From an uncultured Lachnospiraceae bacterium (GTDB lineage: Bacteria; Bacillota_A; Clostridia; Lachnospirales; Lachnospiraceae), in contig CATLIP010000097.1 in NCBI GenBank assembly GCA_949957035.1, forward strand, positions 1 to 8,909: a stretch of 8,909 bases of DNA, in the 5' to 3' direction. The position numbers and the translations under genes were made by a program. Numbering within the stretch: the stretch's first letter is position 1; each line of letters begins with the position of its first letter. The notes under the pieces were generated by a model, which searched no databases, was not told where the DNA came from, and saw only the letters and a list, made by a program, of their open reading frames with translations. This document shows positions 1 to 6,718 of this stretch, one piece after another.

Positions 1-35
1 TGGGGCATTACCCGTTTGATAAGCGCCTCTTCCAT
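1..35 (-). CDS. dnaB: Replicative DNA helicase DnaB, N-terminal fragment (runs off left edge)
   Basis: The reverse strand opens with ATG at 35-33 and reads MEEALIKRVMP before leaving the window. This matches the usual beginning of Gram-positive DnaB (DnaC in Bacillus), where a short acidic start leads into a K-R-V-x-P-H segment. The gene follows rplI after only 3 nt, and a GAGG sequence inside the last rplI codons can serve as its ribosome binding site. The order gdpP-rplI-dnaB is a well-known Firmicutes arrangement, which supports the call. DnaB is the hexameric ATP-driven helicase that unwinds DNA at the replication fork. Only 11 codons are visible, so none of its helicase motifs can be checked here. 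Confidence 0.8.
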   Translation of the reverse strand, partial: MEEALIKRVMP

Positions 36-38
36 AAA

Positions 39-491
39 TTAGTTCGCCTCTTCGCTTACAATTACTTTCAACTCTGCCGTAACCTTCGGATGGAGCTTAA
101 TGGGTACATTGTGGGTTCCAAGAGTCTTGATTGCCTCCTTAAGCTGAATCTTCTTCTTGTCTACGTCAAGTCCCATCTGTTCTTTCACTTCTGCGGCAAT
201 CTCTTTCGAGGCAATAGAGCCGAATGCCTTGCCGCCCTCGCCTGTCTTGATAGACATCTCCACTTTTCCGGCCTCAATCTTCTTCCCAAGCTCCTGAGCC
301 GCCTCATACTGCTCCTGAGCCAGTTTATCGTCGTTCGCTTTCCTAAGTTTCAGGTCATTGAGGTTCTTGCTGTTGGCTTCTACGCCTTTCTTCTTCTTAA
401 GGATGAAATTCCTTGCGTATCCGTCGTTTACGTCCACAATCTCACCCTTTTTCCCAAGGGATTTTACGTCTTCTGTCAATATTACTTTCAT
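39..491 (-). CDS. rplI: 50S ribosomal protein L9 (bL9)
   Basis: The 150-residue product has the usual bL9 length and layout. The N-terminal rRNA-binding domain (about residues 1-50) begins MKVILTEDVKSLGKKGEIV and contains the family signature G-x-x-G-x4-V-x2-G-Y-x2-N-F-x-L. A long charged connecting helix (about 45-75) follows, then a C-terminal domain (about 80-148) with a GKAFGSI segment. bL9 binds 23S rRNA near the base of the L1 stalk and helps keep reading frame. The gene is preceded by a strong AAGGAGGAG at 501-509 with a 9-nt spacer. Its ATG sits 1 nt after the gdpP stop codon, so it is translated from the gdpP transcript. No separate promoter is obvious. Confidence 0.97.
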   Translation of the reverse strand: MKVILTEDVKSLGKKGEIVDVNDGYARNFILKKKKGVEANSKNLNDLKLRKANDDKLAQEQYEAAQELGKKIEAGKVEMSIKTGEGGKAFGSIASKEIAAEVKEQMGLDVDKKKIQLKEAIKTLGTHNVPIKLHPKVTAELKVIVSEEAN

Positions 492-492
492 A

Positions 493-2559
493 CTAAATGT
501 CTCCTCCTTCTATCATATCGTCAATTACTTTCTTAAGGGTTGAAAGTGCCTCGGTCATATCTGTATGGTCGAACTGTGCGCCGGACGCGTTCATATGGCC
601 GCCTCCGCCAAGGCGTTCCATGATAATCTGGACATTAACCTCGTCAATAGACCTTGCGCTTACGTAGATCCTTCCATTGTATTCCGTCAACACGAAAGAA
701 GCCTTTATGTTGCTGATATCCAAAAGCTCATTTGCTGCCTGTGCGCCGATAATGGTAGGACTTTCTATATTAAGAGCCGTACCTCTTGCAATGGCGAACT
801 TCTTATGATATACCTCTGCGCTGCTGATAATCTCTGCCTTCGCGCGATAGGAATCCATATCATCCCGGAACATCTTCCGAACATGGGTGATGTCTGCTCC
901 GCACCTGCGCAAAAACGCCGCCGCTTCAAATGTACGCACACCGGTATGGTTTACAAAATTATTCGTATCTATCATGATACCGGCATACATGCTGCTTGCC
1001 TCAATCTTGGGAATCTTAATATCATCCACAATATATTGCAGGACCTCTGCCACCATCTCACATGCAGAAGATGCGTAGGGTTCAATATAGGACAACAGAG
1101 CATTTTCAATATTGTCGCTGCTCTGCCTGTGATGGTCGAGCACCACAATGGTTTTGGTCTTCTTTAATAATTCTTCACATTCCGTCATCTTCGGGCGGTT
1201 CGTGTCAACCACCACAACCATGGAATTTTCGTCCGCCATCTCAATGGCTTGCGAAGATTTCAGGAACAGTTCCTCCGGATAGTTGGAATCCTTCACAAAA
1301 CACTCGTATAGAGGGCGAAGGGACGCTGATACCTCGTTGATAACGACATATGCCTTTTTCTCCATGGCTGCCGCCGCCCGGCAGATTCCGATTGCAGCGC
1401 CAAAGGCATCCGCATCCGTCAGCTTGTGTCCCATGACAAAAATCTTGTCTTTTAAGGTAATAAACTCTCGAAGCGCCTCAGCCTTTACACGCGCCTTTAC
1501 ACGAGTATTCTTGGAGGTCTGTTCCCGCTTGCCGCCGTAGTAGGTAATACCATGGCTGTCCTTGATTACGGCCTGGTCGCCGCCTCTTGCAAGAGCAAGG
1601 TCAATCGCGACACGAGCATAGTTATAACCTTGAGAATAGGCGTCATTGCTGAGTCCAAGTCCGATACTTAAGGTCGCCGGGATTCCGTTTCCAATATTCA
1701 CTGACTTCACGTCTTCAAGCAGTGAGAACTTGTCAGCTTCTAATTCTTTGAAATACTGCTTCTTAAGTACAATGAAATATTTGTCCGTCTCCATCTTCTT
1801 GACAATGCCGTCAACCTTGGCAATATATTGGTTAATCTTTCGGTCCACCAGCGCCATCAGAAGGGACTGCCGTACTTCTTCCACACTGTTAATGACCTCG
1901 TCATAGTTGTCGATATAGATTAAGCCTGCGACCAGACGCTGTTCTTCGTTCTCTTTGATGTAACGGTTCAGTTCAGTCACGTCCTGAAGATGGACAGCAA
2001 TAAAGTATTCCTTTTCCGCCGGCATCTGAAGGAGCAGTCCGGTATCGTTGAAACCTTCTACGGATACTTGGCGAAGCTCGGCCTTGAACTCTCTGTTGGC
2101 GAAATAGACGTCCATCTCTACCGTATCCTGAAGCTCCTTTGGAAAGATACTGCGGTTCAGCTCAGGAATGTACTTGCTAATTGGCACATCCCGCCTTGGC
2201 TTGCATCCTAATATCTCTTTGAACAGATCGTTCATCCAGATCGTCTTTCCGTCGCTCATTAGAATTGCGTAAGGTAAGGTCAGCTCTTTTAGCAGAGTAT
2301 TCTGGACAATTCCGTACTGCGCGGCAAATTCAATCAGATCCTTTAGAAGGACTGTCTTACTGCGGAAATAGAGTCCGAGGGCAATCAAGCTGTAGACCAG
2401 GACAAAGATTCCCATCAGAGTTCCGGCCCGCTTATCTATGATATAGACCCAGACATTCATCGCAATCAACAGTACCGCCATGATAGACGGCCACTGAATG
2501 TACATTTTTAATTGTCCCCTTAGTTTCAGTTTTTCGTTTTCACTTTTCTTTTCTAACAT
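493..2559 (-). CDS. gdpP: Cyclic-di-AMP phosphodiesterase GdpP (YybT family)
   Basis: The 688-residue membrane protein hydrolyses c-di-AMP to pApA, lowering a second messenger that controls potassium, osmolyte and cell-wall homeostasis. Two hydrophobic segments (about 24-41 and 47-66) anchor it. A PAS-like domain follows (about 88-195, with LPYAILMSDGKTIWMN). Next is a degenerate GGDEF domain (about 205-345) whose signature is replaced by DKYFIVL, as is normal for this family. The catalytic DHH domain shows GHKLTDADAFGA (H378, D382, D384), VVVDTN (D452), LDHH (475-477) and GIMIDTNNF (D531). The C-terminal DHHA1 domain has the GGGGHMNASG motif (651-660). All key metal ligands are present, so it should be active. 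It is first in the gdpP-rplI-dnaB operon, with a GAGGATG ribosome binding site before the ATG. Confidence 0.96.
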   Translation of the reverse strand: MLEKKSENEKLKLRGQLKMYIQWPSIMAVLLIAMNVWVYIIDKRAGTLMGIFVLVYSLIALGLYFRSKTVLLKDLIEFAAQYGIVQNTLLKELTLPYAILMSDGKTIWMNDLFKEILGCKPRRDVPISKYIPELNRSIFPKELQDTVEMDVYFANREFKAELRQVSVEGFNDTGLLLQMPAEKEYFIAVHLQDVTELNRYIKENEEQRLVAGLIYIDNYDEVINSVEEVRQSLLMALVDRKINQYIAKVDGIVKKMETDKYFIVLKKQYFKELEADKFSLLEDVKSVNIGNGIPATLSIGLGLSNDAYSQGYNYARVAIDLALARGGDQAVIKDSHGITYYGGKREQTSKNTRVKARVKAEALREFITLKDKIFVMGHKLTDADAFGAAIGICRAAAAMEKKAYVVINEVSASLRPLYECFVKDSNYPEELFLKSSQAIEMADENSMVVVVDTNRPKMTECEELLKKTKTIVVLDHHRQSSDNIENALLSYIEPYASSACEMVAEVLQYIVDDIKIPKIEASSMYAGIMIDTNNFVNHTGVRTFEAAAFLRRCGADITHVRKMFRDDMDSYRAKAEIISSAEVYHKKFAIARGTALNIESPTIIGAQAANELLDISNIKASFVLTEYNGRIYVSARSIDEVNVQIIMERLGGGGHMNASGAQFDHTDMTEALSTLKKVIDDMIEGGDI

Positions 2560-2603
2560 CAGCCCATCCTCATGTTCTCTAAAGAATAAAATATACGAAA
2601 ATC

Positions 2604-2632
2604 ATTATACCACTTTTCAAGGCAAATGAAAA
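2604..2632 (-). promoter_or_regulatory. Predicted sigma-A promoter for the gdpP-rplI-dnaB operon
   Basis: Read on the minus strand, a consensus -10 TATAAT (2609-2604) is preceded directly by TGG, which makes an extended -10. A weaker -35 TTTTCA (2632-2627) lies 17 nt upstream. Transcription would begin near 2597, leaving a leader of about 38 nt before gdpP. Promoter strength is inferred from consensus match only. Confidence 0.75.
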
Positions 2633-2650
2633 GCACTTAGGAAAAGTCGG

Positions 2651-2680
2651 GGAAAATTAAGAAAATCTTTAACATTTTCC
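2651..2680. repeat. Imperfect palindrome overlapping the -35 of the lipoprotein promoter
   Basis: GGAAAAT at 2651-2657 is the exact inverse of ATTTTCC at 2674-2680. The spacer between the arms is itself partly symmetric (TTAAG and CTTTAA). The right arm overlaps the proposed -35 at 2669-2674, a usual place for a repressor operator. The region is AT-rich, so symmetry by chance is possible, and I do not recognise the binding site of a known regulator. Confidence 0.35.
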
Positions 2681-2699
2681 AAGAAAATTGGTGTATAGT
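2669..2699 (+). promoter_or_regulatory. Possible promoter for the substrate-binding lipoprotein gene
   Basis: TTAACA (2669-2674) matches five of six -35 consensus bases and TATAGT (2694-2699) is a good -10, but the spacer is 19 nt, longer than ideal. Transcription would start near 2706. The perfect 10-bp palindrome TTTCATGAAA (2701-2710) would then cover the start site. The long spacer may mean a weak or activator-dependent promoter. Confidence 0.5.
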
Positions 2700-2700
2700 G

Positions 2701-2710
2701 TTTCATGAAA
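2701..2710. repeat. Perfect 10-bp palindrome at the predicted transcription start
   Basis: TTTCATGAAA is self-complementary and lies directly downstream of the proposed -10. GTTTCA occurs twice here (2700-2705 and 2713-2718). The surrounding TAGTGT (2696-2701) and ACACTA (2718-2723) also form an inverted pair around it. The position suits an operator. It does not match the CcpA cre consensus. Confidence 0.35.
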
Positions 2711-2750
2711 ATGTTTCACACTAATAATAGAGTGTTGGGAGAGAAAAGTT

Positions 2751-4073
2751 ATGAAGAAGAATATTAGCAGATGGGCTGCCGTTGCCCTATGTGCGGCTAT
2801 GTGTATATGTGGGTGTTCTAAGGAAGACGGTGCAAAGGAACCCAAGAAGCCCCAAGTTTCGGAGACAAAGAAGGACAATAATGAGAAGAAAGAGAAGGCG
2901 TACCAGAAAAAACTGGATATGATCCGGCCGTCGGCCTATAATAACGTGATGGGGCTGAAACTTGAGGAGAGTATGTCTCTTTCCATCATAGGAAAGGCAG
3001 AAGGCGTGCCCTATTGGGAAGAGGTAAGACGGGGGGCGGAGCAGGCGGTTAAGGATATCAATGAAAATCTTGGATACGAGGGAAAGAAGCAGGTAAAGGT
3101 GACTTACAGCGCTCCGAGTACGCCGGACAATGTGGATGAGCAGGTGAATATTCTGGATGAAGAGCTGGCGAGATACCCGGCGGCGCTGGGTATTGCTATT
3201 GCGGATACCAAGGCTTGTGAGGTACAGTTTGATTTGGCGGCGGAGAGTGATATCCCGGTGGTGGCCTTTGATTCCGGAAGTGATTATCAGGGCCTGATGG
3301 CGGTGGTTTCTACAGATAATCGGAAGGCCGCCCGTGAAGCGGCGCAGAAATTGGCAGAATCGATGGATGAGAAGGGAGAGGTAATTCTGTTCATACATGA
3401 TTCTAAGTCTGAGTCAGCCAAGAGCCGTGAGCAGGCGTTCCGGGAAGAGATGGAAACGAATTATCCGGAGATTACCATTGCGGAGATTTATTATATGGAC
3501 CAGTTGTCCGAGATGCAGAAAGCGATTGCGGCAGAGATGAAGGGTGAGCAGGAAGGAGAACAGGAAGGCGAGAGCGGCGGTCAGCCGGGGGAGGCCGAGA
3601 ATGACAATCAGGCAGGAGAACCTGAAAACGATAATCTGCCGGCCGCGGGAGTCGGGAACGACAGCCAGTCCCAGCCTGAAGAAGAGGCCGAGGATGTGAT
3701 TCAGGATGACCTTGCAGATATGCTCCCGGAGGAAGAAGTCATTGATTATCTCTTTGAGAAGCATCCAGAGGTGAAGGGGGTTTATGCAACGAACGGAGAG
3801 GCTGTGAAGATGGCTGTGGAGGCTGTAAAGCGCAATGACTCAGAGGCAGCTATCATAGGATTTGATGGGGATAAGGAAGAAATCGATGCATTGAAAGAGG
3901 GAAAAGTGGAAGCATTGGTGCTGCAGAATCCTTTTGGGATGGGATATGCCGCGGTTATAGCTTCGGCAAGAGCTGCGCTTTCTATGGGAAATGAAGCTGT
4001 GGTGGATACAGGGTATGTGTGGATTACGGAGAAGAATCTGGAAGAAGAAGGGATTCAGAGGTTGTTGTATTAG
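2751..4073 (+). CDS. Sugar-type ABC transporter substrate-binding lipoprotein with acidic insert
   Basis: The 440-residue product has a lipoprotein signal peptide (residues 1-21; lipobox I-C-G-C, lipidated Cys22), then a lysine/glutamate-rich tether to about residue 58. The rest reads as a type 1 periplasmic-binding fold of the RbsB-like sugar group: GKAEGVPYWEEVRRGAEQAVKD (81-102, split here as GKAEGVPYWEE and VRRGAEQAVKD), IPVVAFDSGSD (168-178), STDN (187-190), KGVYATNGEAVKMA (342-355), IIGFDGD (368-374) and LQNPFGMGYAA (391-401). It would bind a small ligand, probably a sugar, outside the membrane. Residues 265-325 are a low-complexity acidic stretch not expected in this fold. No permease or ATPase gene adjoins it, so its partners are elsewhere or it acts as a sensor. 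GGGAGAG (2737-2743) is the ribosome binding site, 7 nt before the ATG. The ligand cannot be assigned. Confidence 0.85.
   Translation: MKKNISRWAAVALCAAMCICGCSKEDGAKEPKKPQVSETKKDNNEKKEKAYQKKLDMIRPSAYNNVMGLKLEESMSLSIIGKAEGVPYWEEVRRGAEQAVKDINENLGYEGKKQVKVTYSAPSTPDNVDEQVNILDEELARYPAALGIAIADTKACEVQFDLAAESDIPVVAFDSGSDYQGLMAVVSTDNRKAAREAAQKLAESMDEKGEVILFIHDSKSESAKSREQAFREEMETNYPEITIAEIYYMDQLSEMQKAIAAEMKGEQEGEQEGESGGQPGEAENDNQAGEPENDNLPAAGVGNDSQSQPEEEAEDVIQDDLADMLPEEEVIDYLFEKHPEVKGVYATNGEAVKMAVEAVKRNDSEAAIIGFDGDKEEIDALKEGKVEALVLQNPFGMGYAAVIASARAALSMGNEAVVDTGYVWITEKNLEEEGIQRLLY
3543..3725 (+). other. Acidic low-complexity insert within the binding lipoprotein
   Basis: This stretch encodes residues 265-325, dominated by Glu, Gly, Gln, Asn and Asp. 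Short repeats are visible: GEQEGEQEGE near the start, then two ENDN units in EAENDNQAGE and PENDNLP. It interrupts the second half of the fold, between the segment ending QKAIAAEM and the EEEVIDYLFEKHPEVKGV helix-strand unit. Reading frame is kept on both sides, so it is an in-frame insertion and not a frameshift. It is probably a disordered, surface-exposed loop. Confidence 0.8.
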
Positions 4074-4103
4074 TTATAGGAAAAGACTGCATTCATAACA
4101 TGA

Positions 4104-4135
4104 AAAATGCAGGTTTCAATCGAAACCTGCATTTT
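4104..4135. terminator. Bidirectional intrinsic terminator between convergent genes
   Basis: A perfect 14-bp stem is formed by 4104-4117 and 4122-4135 (GAAACCTGCATTTT on the right arm) around the 4-nt loop AATC. The stem ends in an A-run on the left and a T-run on the right, so either strand gives a hairpin ending in U residues. It lies 30 nt after the lipoprotein stop codon and about 95 nt past the stop of the convergent CorC-family gene, which suits a shared terminator. Confidence 0.85.
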
Positions 4136-4138
4136 CAG

Positions 4139-4229
4139 TGATATGCCATCTCTGTATTGTGGATGTTCTGAATACTGATATGCCAATATGAATCGTCTTA
4201 AAATACTGGCAGTCAGATATCAGCGAAAA
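4139..4229. other. Intergenic stretch with short direct and inverted repeats
   Basis: TGATATGCCA occurs twice (4139-4148 and 4176-4185). CTGATAT (4175-4181) is also inverted as ATATCAG (4217-4223), with GCC/GGC (4182-4184, 4208-4210) allowing a bulged stem. On the minus strand this hairpin lies just after the CorC-family stop codon and could stabilise the transcript end. No gene is seen here. Confidence 0.3.
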
Positions 4230-5519
4230 TTATATATCAAACGTCGGCGTCTCGCTATTGTCAGGAGCCGCCTCGGGAAGGTACAAGTGTACAAGTTCAA
4301 TTCTATTCTTATCCAGCTTTTCTACAACCATATGGATTCCCTCATCCGTGTGGATACTGTCGCCCGTCTCAGGAAGCCGGTCAAGGCGTTCAATAATAAA
4401 TCCGCCCAGTGAATCATATTCTTCTGAATTTAAATTCAGATCCAATCGGTCGTTTAAGTCGTCTAAGTTCGTGGAACCTTCTACAATATATTCGCGCTCA
4501 TCAATCTCCTGAATGAAGTCTTCTTCATTCTCATCATACTCATCATGAATCTCACCGACAATCTCTTCCAGAATATCTTCCAAGGTGATGAGTCCGGCAG
4601 TTTCACCATATTCGTCAAGTACGATTGCAATATTAAAAGAGGCTTTACGCATCTCTACCAAAAGTTCGGAGATATTCTTATACTCATAGGTAAAATATGC
4701 TTCTCTCAAAATATCCTGAATATGAAATCCCTTCCTGTTGTCATATAACAACAAGTCTTTCATATTAATAGTACCAACCACATTATCCGTCGTATCCCTG
4801 AATACCGGCAGCCTGGTAAATTTGTCTTCCCGAAAGATTTCAATGAGTTCGTCGTAGGTGCTGTTGACGTCTGCAAATGTTACATGAACGCGTGGTACCA
4901 TGACGTCCTTCGCTCTGGCATCTCCCAAATCGAACACATTATTAATCATCTCCCGCTCGTCGGATTCTATGACTCCGTCCTCATGGCTTACGTCAACGAT
5001 GGTACGAAGTTCAGTCTCCGTCATGACATTATTCTTGGCATTCGGATCGACGCGCAGAAGAAACAGTACGCCGATAGAAAGTCCGTTAATGATAAAGATT
5101 GCAGGCGTCATAACCTTCATAAAAACACTGATAATCGGGGCATATACCAAGGACATCTTTTCAGAATGAATGGTAGCCATAGTCTTGGGAGTAATCTCCC
5201 CGAATAACAGAATCAATATAGTCAAAATACCGCTTGCGATTGCAACCATAGAACCACCAAAGCTGTAAGCAAGGGAGGTGGTCAGGGAGGCTGCAGACAG
5301 GTTCACAATGTTGTTGCCAATCAGTATGGCACTCAGCATCTTTCCGGAATCGTCCGTGATTGCAAGAACTGTCCTGGCGCGCTTGCTTCCTTCCTCTGCC
5401 AAGGTTCGCATCCGTATCTTGTTAACGGTAGTCAGCGCTGTCTCCGCAGATGAAAAGAATGCAGACAACAATAATAAAATAAACAGAATAATGAGTCGTG
5501 TGGCGTCACTCGAGTCCAA
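4230..5519 (-). CDS. CNNM/CBS-domain membrane protein of the CorC/HlyC (hemolysin C-like) family
   Basis: The 429-residue protein has the three expected parts. The CNNM (DUF21) transmembrane domain (about 1-195) shows LLSAFFSSAETALTTVN (18-33), GNNIVN (68-73) and FGEITPKT (106-113), with three to four hydrophobic segments. A pair of CBS domains (about 200-325) begins DVMVPR and ends LDEYGETAGLITLEDILEE plus IVGEI. A C-terminal CorC_HlyC domain (about 335-415) follows. Relatives are linked to magnesium or divalent-cation efflux and tolerance. The old hemolysin name is not a reliable function. The start is TTG at 5519-5517, because AAAGGAGTGA lies about 9 nt before it and the next Met falls beyond the first membrane segment. 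The gene has its own promoter and probably forms a single-gene unit. The transported ion is inferred. Confidence 0.9.
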   Translation of the reverse strand: MDSSDATRLIILFILLLLSAFFSSAETALTTVNKIRMRTLAEEGSKRARTVLAITDDSGKMLSAILIGNNIVNLSAASLTTSLAYSFGGSMVAIASGILTILILLFGEITPKTMATIHSEKMSLVYAPIISVFMKVMTPAIFIINGLSIGVLFLLRVDPNAKNNVMTETELRTIVDVSHEDGVIESDEREMINNVFDLGDARAKDVMVPRVHVTFADVNSTYDELIEIFREDKFTRLPVFRDTTDNVVGTINMKDLLLYDNRKGFHIQDILREAYFTYEYKNISELLVEMRKASFNIAIVLDEYGETAGLITLEDILEEIVGEIHDEYDENEEDFIQEIDEREYIVEGSTNLDDLNDRLDLNLNSEEYDSLGGFIIERLDRLPETGDSIHTDEGIHMVVEKLDKNRIELVHLYLPEAAPDNSETPTFDI

Positions 5520-5576
5520 TTGATCAGTTCACTCCTTTTTTACATAAAAATACTTGAATAAAATTCCTTTGGAACT

Positions 5577-5605
5577 AATATAACTCATTTAGAGAGATTT
5601 TGCAA
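5577..5605 (-). promoter_or_regulatory. Predicted promoter of the CorC-family gene
   Basis: On the minus strand, TTGCAA (5605-5600) and TATATT (5582-5577) are separated by exactly 17 nt. Transcription would start near 5570 and give a leader of about 50 nt. The -35 lies only 7 nt from the -35 of the oppositely directed murB promoter. Confidence 0.65.
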
Positions 5606-5612
5606 GTGTACA

Positions 5613-5641
5613 TTGAATTTATTATAAAATTAGTGTATGAT
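5613..5641 (+). promoter_or_regulatory. Predicted promoter of the murB-rapZ-whiA-HPr operon
   Basis: TTGAAT (5613-5618) and TATGAT (5636-5641) are 17 nt apart, a good sigma-A-type arrangement. Transcription would begin near 5648, so the murB messenger would have an unusually long leader of about 145 nt. Confidence 0.65.
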
Positions 5642-5653
5642 AGTATCGGTTTG

Positions 5654-5689
5654 CAGGCAGGCGGCGGCTGTCGAGTGGTGTAATGCCTG
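5654..5689 (+). other. Small stem in the 5' part of the murB leader
   Basis: CAGGCA (5654-5659) and TGCCTG (5684-5689) are exact inverse copies with a 24-nt GC-rich loop. Together with the larger downstream hairpin this suggests a folded leader RNA, but six base pairs alone are weak evidence. Confidence 0.3.
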
Positions 5690-5710
5690 GTGTGAACAGT
5701 AACAGATACC

Positions 5711-5773
5711 GGAAATCTTTCGTATAACTGCGTATGCGCGGAGGTATGCCGCGGGATATGCAGGAAGATTTCC
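5711..5773 (+). ncRNA. Long hairpin in the murB leader (candidate cis-regulatory RNA)
   Basis: Three nested helices stack into one hairpin. The outer helix pairs 5711-5720 with 5764-5773 (GGAAATCTTT with GAAGATTTCC, one G-U pair). The middle helix pairs 5728-5735 with 5756-5763 (CTGCGTAT with ATATGCAG, one G-U pair). The inner helix pairs CGCGG (5737-5741) with CCGCG (5749-5753) around the 7-nt loop AGGTATG. A 7-nt bulge lies at 5721-5727. The total is 23 pairs. No U-tract follows on either strand, so it is not a standard terminator. It ends 9 nt before the GAGGAAG ribosome binding site, where it could affect translation or RNA stability. It does not match a riboswitch class I recognise. Confidence 0.55.
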
Positions 5774-5792
5774 ATAAAAAATGAGGAAGTAG

Positions 5793-6716
5793 ATGGAGAA
5801 TTATATGGAACAGAGCACATATCATGAATTATGTGAGATTGTACCCGGAGAGAGAATCAGAAGAGAGGAGCCTATGAGCGGCCATACTACATTTAAGGTC
5901 GGAGGACCGGCAGAGCTGTTTGTGACGCCGGGAACCTTTGATGAGGTAATGGGAACGGTCAAGCTTTGCAGGGCGAAGCAGATTCCTTTTTATATTGTGG
6001 GAAATGGCAGCAATCTTCTGGTTTCTGACGAGGGATATCGAGGTGTGATTATTCAGATTGGAAAGGAGCTTGGTGAAATTCGAGTGGAAGACACTCTTGT
6101 GACGGCCCAAGCGGGCGCCAAGCTTTCCGTAATCGCAAATCAGGTAATGGAGGAAGGCCTGACGGGATTTGAGTTTGCGTCTGGGATACCGGGGACGCTT
6201 GGCGGCGCCTGCGTCATGAATGCAGGCGCCTACGGCGGTGAGATGCGGGATGTGCTGACAGAGATTACGGTGTTGACCCCAAAAGGAGATGTGCTTCGGA
6301 TTCCCCGGGAGGAGATGGAGCTTGGATATCGGACCAGCGTTGTCAGCCGGAAAGGATATATTGTGTTGGAAGCGCGTATGCAGTTGAAAAGGGGTAATCC
6401 ACAGGAAATCAAAGCGAAGATGGAAGAGCTTAGAAAGAAGCGGGTAAGCAAACAGCCATTAGAATATCCAAGTGCGGGAAGTACTTTTAAGAGGCCGGAG
6501 GGATATTTTGCCGGGAAATTGATTCAGGACGCGGGACTTCGGGGATTTGCCGTCGGAGGCGCGCAGGTATCTGAGAAACATTGCGGATTCGTGATTAACA
6601 GAGGCGGCGCAACTGCAAAGGATGTGGCAAATCTTATGAGCCGTGTATCGGAAATCGTGGAGGAGAAGTTTGGAGTCAGACTGGAACCGGAAGTGAAGAA
6701 GCTGGGAGTATTCTAA
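5793..6716 (+). CDS. murB: UDP-N-acetylmuramate dehydrogenase MurB
   Basis: This cytoplasmic flavoenzyme reduces UDP-GlcNAc-enolpyruvate to UDP-MurNAc with NADPH, the second committed step of peptidoglycan precursor synthesis. The 307 residues fit the shorter Gram-positive (type II) MurB. The FAD-binding domain shows FKVGGPAEL (34-42), GNGSNLLVSDEG (70-81) and the GIPGTLGG...NAGAYGGE block (131-150). Catalytic candidates are Arg180 in GYRTS, Ser230 in PSAGSTFKRP and Glu300 in LEPEV. Two starts are possible: ATG 5793 with GAGGAAG just upstream, or ATG 5805 (MEQSTYHE) with GGAG 6 nt before it. I kept the upstream one. It begins the operon with rapZ, whiA and the HPr-like gene. In many relatives hprK precedes murB, but here a divergent CorC-family gene does. 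Confidence 0.97.
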   Translation: MENYMEQSTYHELCEIVPGERIRREEPMSGHTTFKVGGPAELFVTPGTFDEVMGTVKLCRAKQIPFYIVGNGSNLLVSDEGYRGVIIQIGKELGEIRVEDTLVTAQAGAKLSVIANQVMEEGLTGFEFASGIPGTLGGACVMNAGAYGGEMRDVLTEITVLTPKGDVLRIPREEMELGYRTSVVSRKGYIVLEARMQLKRGNPQEIKAKMEELRKKRVSKQPLEYPSAGSTFKRPEGYFAGKLIQDAGLRGFAVGGAQVSEKHCGFVINRGGATAKDVANLMSRVSEIVEEKFGVRLEPEVKKLGVF

Positions 6717-6718
6717 AG

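Noticed and set aside
90..536. Long plus-strand open frame opposite rplI, and other long antisense frames opposite gdpP, the lipoprotein gene and whiA
   Set aside because: They mirror well-identified genes, lack ribosome binding sites and family features, and have compositions typical of antisense translation.
2559..2573. Four-codon upstream frame (M-R-M-G) whose stop overlaps the gdpP start as TGATG
   Set aside because: It has no ribosome binding site of its own, and its bases are the GAGGATG ribosome binding site of gdpP. Chance is the simpler explanation.
3543..3620. Repetitive GAGCAGGAAGG-like DNA considered as a repeat array or frameshifted region
   Set aside because: The repeats are short and degenerate and stay in frame with conserved fold motifs on both sides. 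They encode a low-complexity protein loop, not a CRISPR or separate element.
4230..5519. Hemolysin annotation for the CNNM/CBS/CorC protein
   Set aside because: The family name is historical. The domains point to a cation-related membrane protein and nothing here indicates toxin activity.
5737..5760. Segment AGGTATGCCGCGGG resembling the T-box consensus near an antiterminator
   Set aside because: The essential UGGN bulge that pairs with tRNA is missing, no terminator hairpin with a U-tract follows, and murB is not a typical T-box target. The resemblance comes from the CGCGG/CCGCG stem.
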